DNA of 24,242 nt, taken from positions 1 through 24,242 of the forward strand of contig DVNC01000041.1 in the NCBI GenBank assembly GCA_018714685.1, given 5' to 3'. Below are positions 21,801-24,242 of this stretch, one piece after another. The stretch comes from Scatocola faecipullorum. GTDB lineage: Bacteria > Pseudomonadota > Alphaproteobacteria > RF32 > CAG-239. The notes under the pieces are model-generated. The model ran no database searches. It saw only the letters and a list, made by a program, of their open reading frames with translations, and had not been told where the DNA came from. Both the position numbers and the translations under genes were made by a program. Position 1 is the stretch's first letter, and every line of letters starts with the position of its first letter.

Positions 21801-22805
21801 TTAAACAATTTCAAAACACATTGCCGTAGCATCATCGGCACTTCCCGTCTCTTTTCTGCCTTGGACAACTTTCATTGCCGAAGCACTGACATCTCCCGCC
21901 GATTTTAGTTCATACTGTCTTAATTTCTGCCCCAGAGCCGCCAATGAGGAAAACGTTTTGCCCGCTGCCGCCAGCTCTGCGGCATCTGCCAGACCAAACT
22001 TAAGAACTTTCTCAATAAAACCGTCGGAACTCAGCATAAATGATTTCAACTCGGACGCTGAAACGGACATTTCCCAAACATCGCCCCGGTTCAGATAATT
22101 TATTTTTCTCCCGGCGGCCGACACCGGCTCTGCTCCGCCGATGAAACGATCCAAAACCGCGTCTCCGCCATAAAAGGGAACCCAATACCCGCCAGGAAAA
22201 ACCCCGAGGCTTTGCCGGGTTTGTTTCATATAGAAATATCTGACCTTAGCTTTCTCCTCCGCCGGAAGGTTATCAAAATCCGGCTTCTCCCGGCGGATTT
22301 CAGCTTCACGCGCAGCTCTTATCTTTTCCAACACCGGACTGCCGACAACGGTTTCCAGCTTCCCGTCCCGATATTCAAGCAGCAAACAACAATCCCCTGA
22401 ACCGACGGCCTCCCACCGGCTGCCCCTCTGCCGAACGGCAATAGCTGCCGCTGAGGGCATCCGAAAACGTTCACAAGAACCGAACAACGGCTGCACCTGC
22501 CGCGTTGCTTCCCCTACCGAAAGTTTTAGAACCTGCCGCAGTCCGAGCCTTTCATCCGCCATATTCGCCAGCAGACGTTCAGCCAGTTTCTCGGCCCACA
22601 CTCTTGCCGACGAATATCCCCCGCTCACTATATCCGGCAGACTGACAAGATTTCCCCGAACATCAACGTCTTTAAGAAATCCCGTAGCACCGTCGGCAAC
22701 AACTGCCGCTCCCGAAACATTTCCCTGACCGCCCTCATCATAAAGCATAACGTCCTCTTGCTTAATGTCATTCATATCCAGAGAACTGATTAATTTTAAA
22801 GCCAT
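21801..22805 (-). CDS. PP2C-like serine/threonine phosphatase
   Basis: 334 residues, cytoplasmic. The PP2C metal-binding motifs are visible: AAVVADGATGF (D38, G39), SGDCCLLLEYRDG for the GDS-type strand, FMLSSDGFIEKV (D261) and GSADDATAMC (D324/D325) at the C-terminus. These Asp residues bind two Mn2+/Mg2+ ions in the family. The middle has a longer insertion (about residues 165-235, charged, EKPDFDNLPAEEKAKVR). No signal peptide or sensor domain is attached, and no Ser/Thr kinase or FHA protein is encoded nearby. It could dephosphorylate a protein substrate or act as a regulatory phosphatase. AGGC lies upstream of the ATG at 22805. Between it and trpS is a terminator; between it and the antiporter are 78 bases with no terminator. 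Confidence 0.8.
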   Translation of the reverse strand: MALKLISSLDMNDIKQEDVMLYDEGGQGNVSGAAVVADGATGFLKDVDVRGNLVSLPDIVSGGYSSARVWAEKLAERLLANMADERLGLRQVLKLSVGEATRQVQPLFGSCERFRMPSAAAIAVRQRGSRWEAVGSGDCCLLLEYRDGKLETVVGSPVLEKIRAAREAEIRREKPDFDNLPAEEKAKVRYFYMKQTRQSLGVFPGGYWVPFYGGDAVLDRFIGGAEPVSAAGRKINYLNRGDVWEMSVSASELKSFMLSSDGFIEKVLKFGLADAAELAAAGKTFSSLAALGQKLRQYELKSAGDVSASAMKVVQGRKETGSADDATAMCFEIV

Positions 22806-22877
22806 TGCCTGCCCTTTTTAATGCCGGAATAACCCAAACTGCTTTAACAATATATTGATTCTCTTAAATTTTATTTA

Positions 22878-22897
22878 CCGAAAATAAAAATTTTCGG
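22878..22897. other. 8-bp hairpin between trpS and the phosphatase gene
   Basis: CCGAAAAT (22878-22885) and ATTTTCGG (22890-22897) with a 4-base loop. It has no long T run, so it is only a weak terminator candidate. It lies in the leader of the phosphatase transcript or just after the trpS terminator. Confidence 0.35.
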
Positions 22898-22916
22898 CTC
22901 ACCCCGCCCCGAACAA

Positions 22917-22940
22917 TAAAGCCGCGTCACCGCGGCTTTA
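22917..22940 (-). terminator. Probable intrinsic terminator of trpS
   Basis: 10-bp stem TAAAGCCGCG/CGCGGCTTTA (22917-22926 with 22931-22940), 4-base loop, with a short T run (TTTATTG) on the minus strand. It lies 32 bases after the trpS stop. Confidence 0.65.
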
Positions 22941-22971
22941 TAAATGTCAAATTTTCTTTTTTGGAAACAAA

Positions 22972-24030
22972 TTACTTATACAGCGAATTGCCTTTAAAGT
23001 AATTAATTCCCATTGCCGTTTTCACTTCGTCCAGCGTTCGGGAAGCCGTTTCTCTCGCTTTTTCGCTGCCGGCTTTCAACATATCGAAAATCTGTCCCAA
23101 ATCCTGAGCAAAAACTTCCCGTTTTTCGCGGATAGGTTTCAGCTCGTTCTGTAAAATTTCGTTCAAAAATTTCTTAACCGTCCCGTCACCCAGACCGCCT
23201 TTGCGGTAATGCGCTTTCAGTTCGTCAAGATTCTGATAGGACGGCAGAAAAGCGGCAAAATGTTCGTCACGGCAAAAGGCATCCAAATAAATAAACACCG
23301 GGTTATTTTCGGTATGCCCCGGATCCTCCACCCGCAGATGAGTCGGATCGGTAAACATGCTCTGAACTTTTTTCTTCAGCTCATTCGAACTGTCTGACAG
23401 ATAAATGCAATTGCCCAAAGACTTGCTCATTTTCGCCGCACCGTCTAACCCCGGCAAACGGGAACACATGCTGTTTTCCGGCAAAATGGCCGTCGGCTCC
23501 GCCAAAACCTCTTTATAAATCGTATTGAACGAACGCACGATTTCCCGGGTCTGCTCAATCATCGGCAGCTGATCTTCGCCGACCGGCACCAGATTCGCTT
23601 TAAATGCGGTAATGTCAGCCGCCTGACTTATCGGATAAGTAAAGAAACCGACCGGAATGCTCTGTTTAAACCCGCGCATCTGAATCTCGTTTTTAACCGT
23701 CGGATTCCGTTGCAAACGAGAAACCGTAACCAAATTCATATAATAGAAAGATAACTCGCAAAGTTCGGGAATCTGCGATTGAATAAAAATCGTCGCTTTT
23801 TTCGGATCCAAACCGCAGGCCAGATAATCCAGCGCCACTTCCGAAATATTGTTCCGAACTTTGTTAATGTCGTCGGCATTGTCCGTCAACGCCTGCGCAT
23901 CGGCAATCATAATATAAATATTCTGATAATTGCCGCTGTTCTGCATCTCGACACGGCGCTTTAACGAACCGACATAATGCCCCAAATGCAGTTTTCCGGT
24001 GGGTCTGTCCCCGGTTAAAATAACGTCCAT
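22972..24030 (-). CDS. trpS: Tryptophanyl-tRNA synthetase
   Basis: Class Ic aminoacyl-tRNA synthetase that charges tRNA-Trp. 352 residues. The HIGH-type motif is LHLGHYVGS in the segment TGDRPTGKLHLGHYVG, the amino-acid binding region is FTYPISQAADI, and the KMSKS motif is AAKMSKSLGN. The N-terminal segment TGDRPTGKLH resembles TrpRS enzymes of Firmicutes and several gut lineages more than the GVQPTGNLHLGNYLG form usual in proteobacteria. This is a memory-based comparison. The ATG at 24030 has GAGGG about 9 bases upstream. A terminator follows at 22917-22940, so the gene is likely a single unit. Confidence 0.96.
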   Translation of the reverse strand: MDVILTGDRPTGKLHLGHYVGSLKRRVEMQNSGNYQNIYIMIADAQALTDNADDINKVRNNISEVALDYLACGLDPKKATIFIQSQIPELCELSFYYMNLVTVSRLQRNPTVKNEIQMRGFKQSIPVGFFTYPISQAADITAFKANLVPVGEDQLPMIEQTREIVRSFNTIYKEVLAEPTAILPENSMCSRLPGLDGAAKMSKSLGNCIYLSDSSNELKKKVQSMFTDPTHLRVEDPGHTENNPVFIYLDAFCRDEHFAAFLPSYQNLDELKAHYRKGGLGDGTVKKFLNEILQNELKPIREKREVFAQDLGQIFDMLKAGSEKARETASRTLDEVKTAMGINYFKGNSLYK

Positions 24031-24139
24031 GAATATAATCCCTCAAAAAATTTCTTCTTCAAGCAATTAGCATACCCCGCTAACCTTGTCAAGCTGACAG
24101 CCGCCCCGGAAACCCTGCCGGAAAACTTTTTATCCATAA

Positions 24140-24242
24140 ATGGCACACCCGGAGAGATTGGCTCCTTTCAGTCGCCGCTGCGTCGTCGTTCGGCTTCGCC
24201 TCACCGGCATACGCTGTCTGCCTCTCCTCCTTGTCAAACCCA
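24140..24242. other. GC-rich stretch open in all three plus frames, possible repeat element or edge of another gene
   Basis: From 24140 to the window edge no stop codon occurs in any plus-strand frame. The minus strand also has an open frame here (running from the edge to about 24093) and a 26-codon ORF at 24130-24210. GGAGAG near 24151 and CTCTCC near 24222 are short inverted copies. The composition differs from the AT-richer intergenic sequence beside it. I cannot assign it: it could be a dispersed repeat or the start or end of a gene cut by the window. Confidence 0.3.

Noticed and set aside
1..24242. CRISPR array, insertion sequence, phage, toxin-antitoxin or conventional defence cassette
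   Set aside because: No regularly spaced repeats, transposase, integrase or recognisable defence gene was found on either strand.

Overview
The window looks like chromosomal core sequence from a Gram-negative bacterium, most likely an alphaproteobacterium of moderate GC content. The evidence is the left edge (tRNA-Tyr, tRNA-Gly and tuf on one strand, a SpoU-type rRNA methyltransferase on the other), a signal-peptide beta-barrel protein ending in Phe, several lipoproteins, and a pirin/CysS/Dps/CPA2 antiporter gene set. An uncultured gut-associated alphaproteobacterium would fit, but this rests on general resemblance and not on a search. I see no CRISPR array, insertion sequence, phage module, rRNA operon or integrase.

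Layout. 1-427: minus-strand tRNA-Tyr, tRNA-Gly and the start of tuf, behind one strong promoter. 611-6593: plus-strand rlmB, then a three-gene overlapping set (GldA-like ABC ATPase, a very large GldF/GldG/DUF4340 fusion, a CDF metal exporter). 6594-7153: the only long gene-free stretch. It is not empty: on the minus strand it holds a near-consensus promoter, a run of hairpins and up to three tandem promoter-terminator units, so it is a candidate small-RNA locus. 7154-9586: a minus-strand membrane pyrophosphatase of a divergent sequence type. 9817-12501: plus-strand monocistronic units, most ending in a clear terminator: small lipoprotein, beta-barrel protein, unknown protein with a CxxC...CxxH pattern, pirin.

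12569-16583: cysS (minus), a small acidic ORF behind a 9-bp leader hairpin (plus), a membrane-anchored GH108 lysozyme-like protein with an unfamiliar N-terminal region (minus), and a Dps ferritin (plus). 16638-17531: SDR oxidoreductase (minus). 17666-21722: a probable five-gene minus-strand operon running antiporter, lipoprotein, alkyltransferase-like protein, MIF-type tautomerase, HSL-type esterase, closed by a strong terminator. 21801-24030: a PP2C-like phosphatase and trpS, both minus. The last 100 bases hold an odd stretch open in all three plus frames.

Functional themes are translation (tuf, tRNAs, rlmB, cysS, trpS), ion and metal homeostasis (CDF exporter, pyrophosphatase, CPA2 antiporter), and stress or damage handling (Dps, alkyltransferase-like protein, tautomerase, SDR, esterase). 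No single locus announces itself as a new defence or mobile system. The best candidates for undescribed biology are the structured minus-strand RNA locus at 6591-7053, the GldF-GldG-DUF4340 single-chain fusion, the GH108 protein with its duplicated N-terminal motif, and the MIF-like tautomerase operon.
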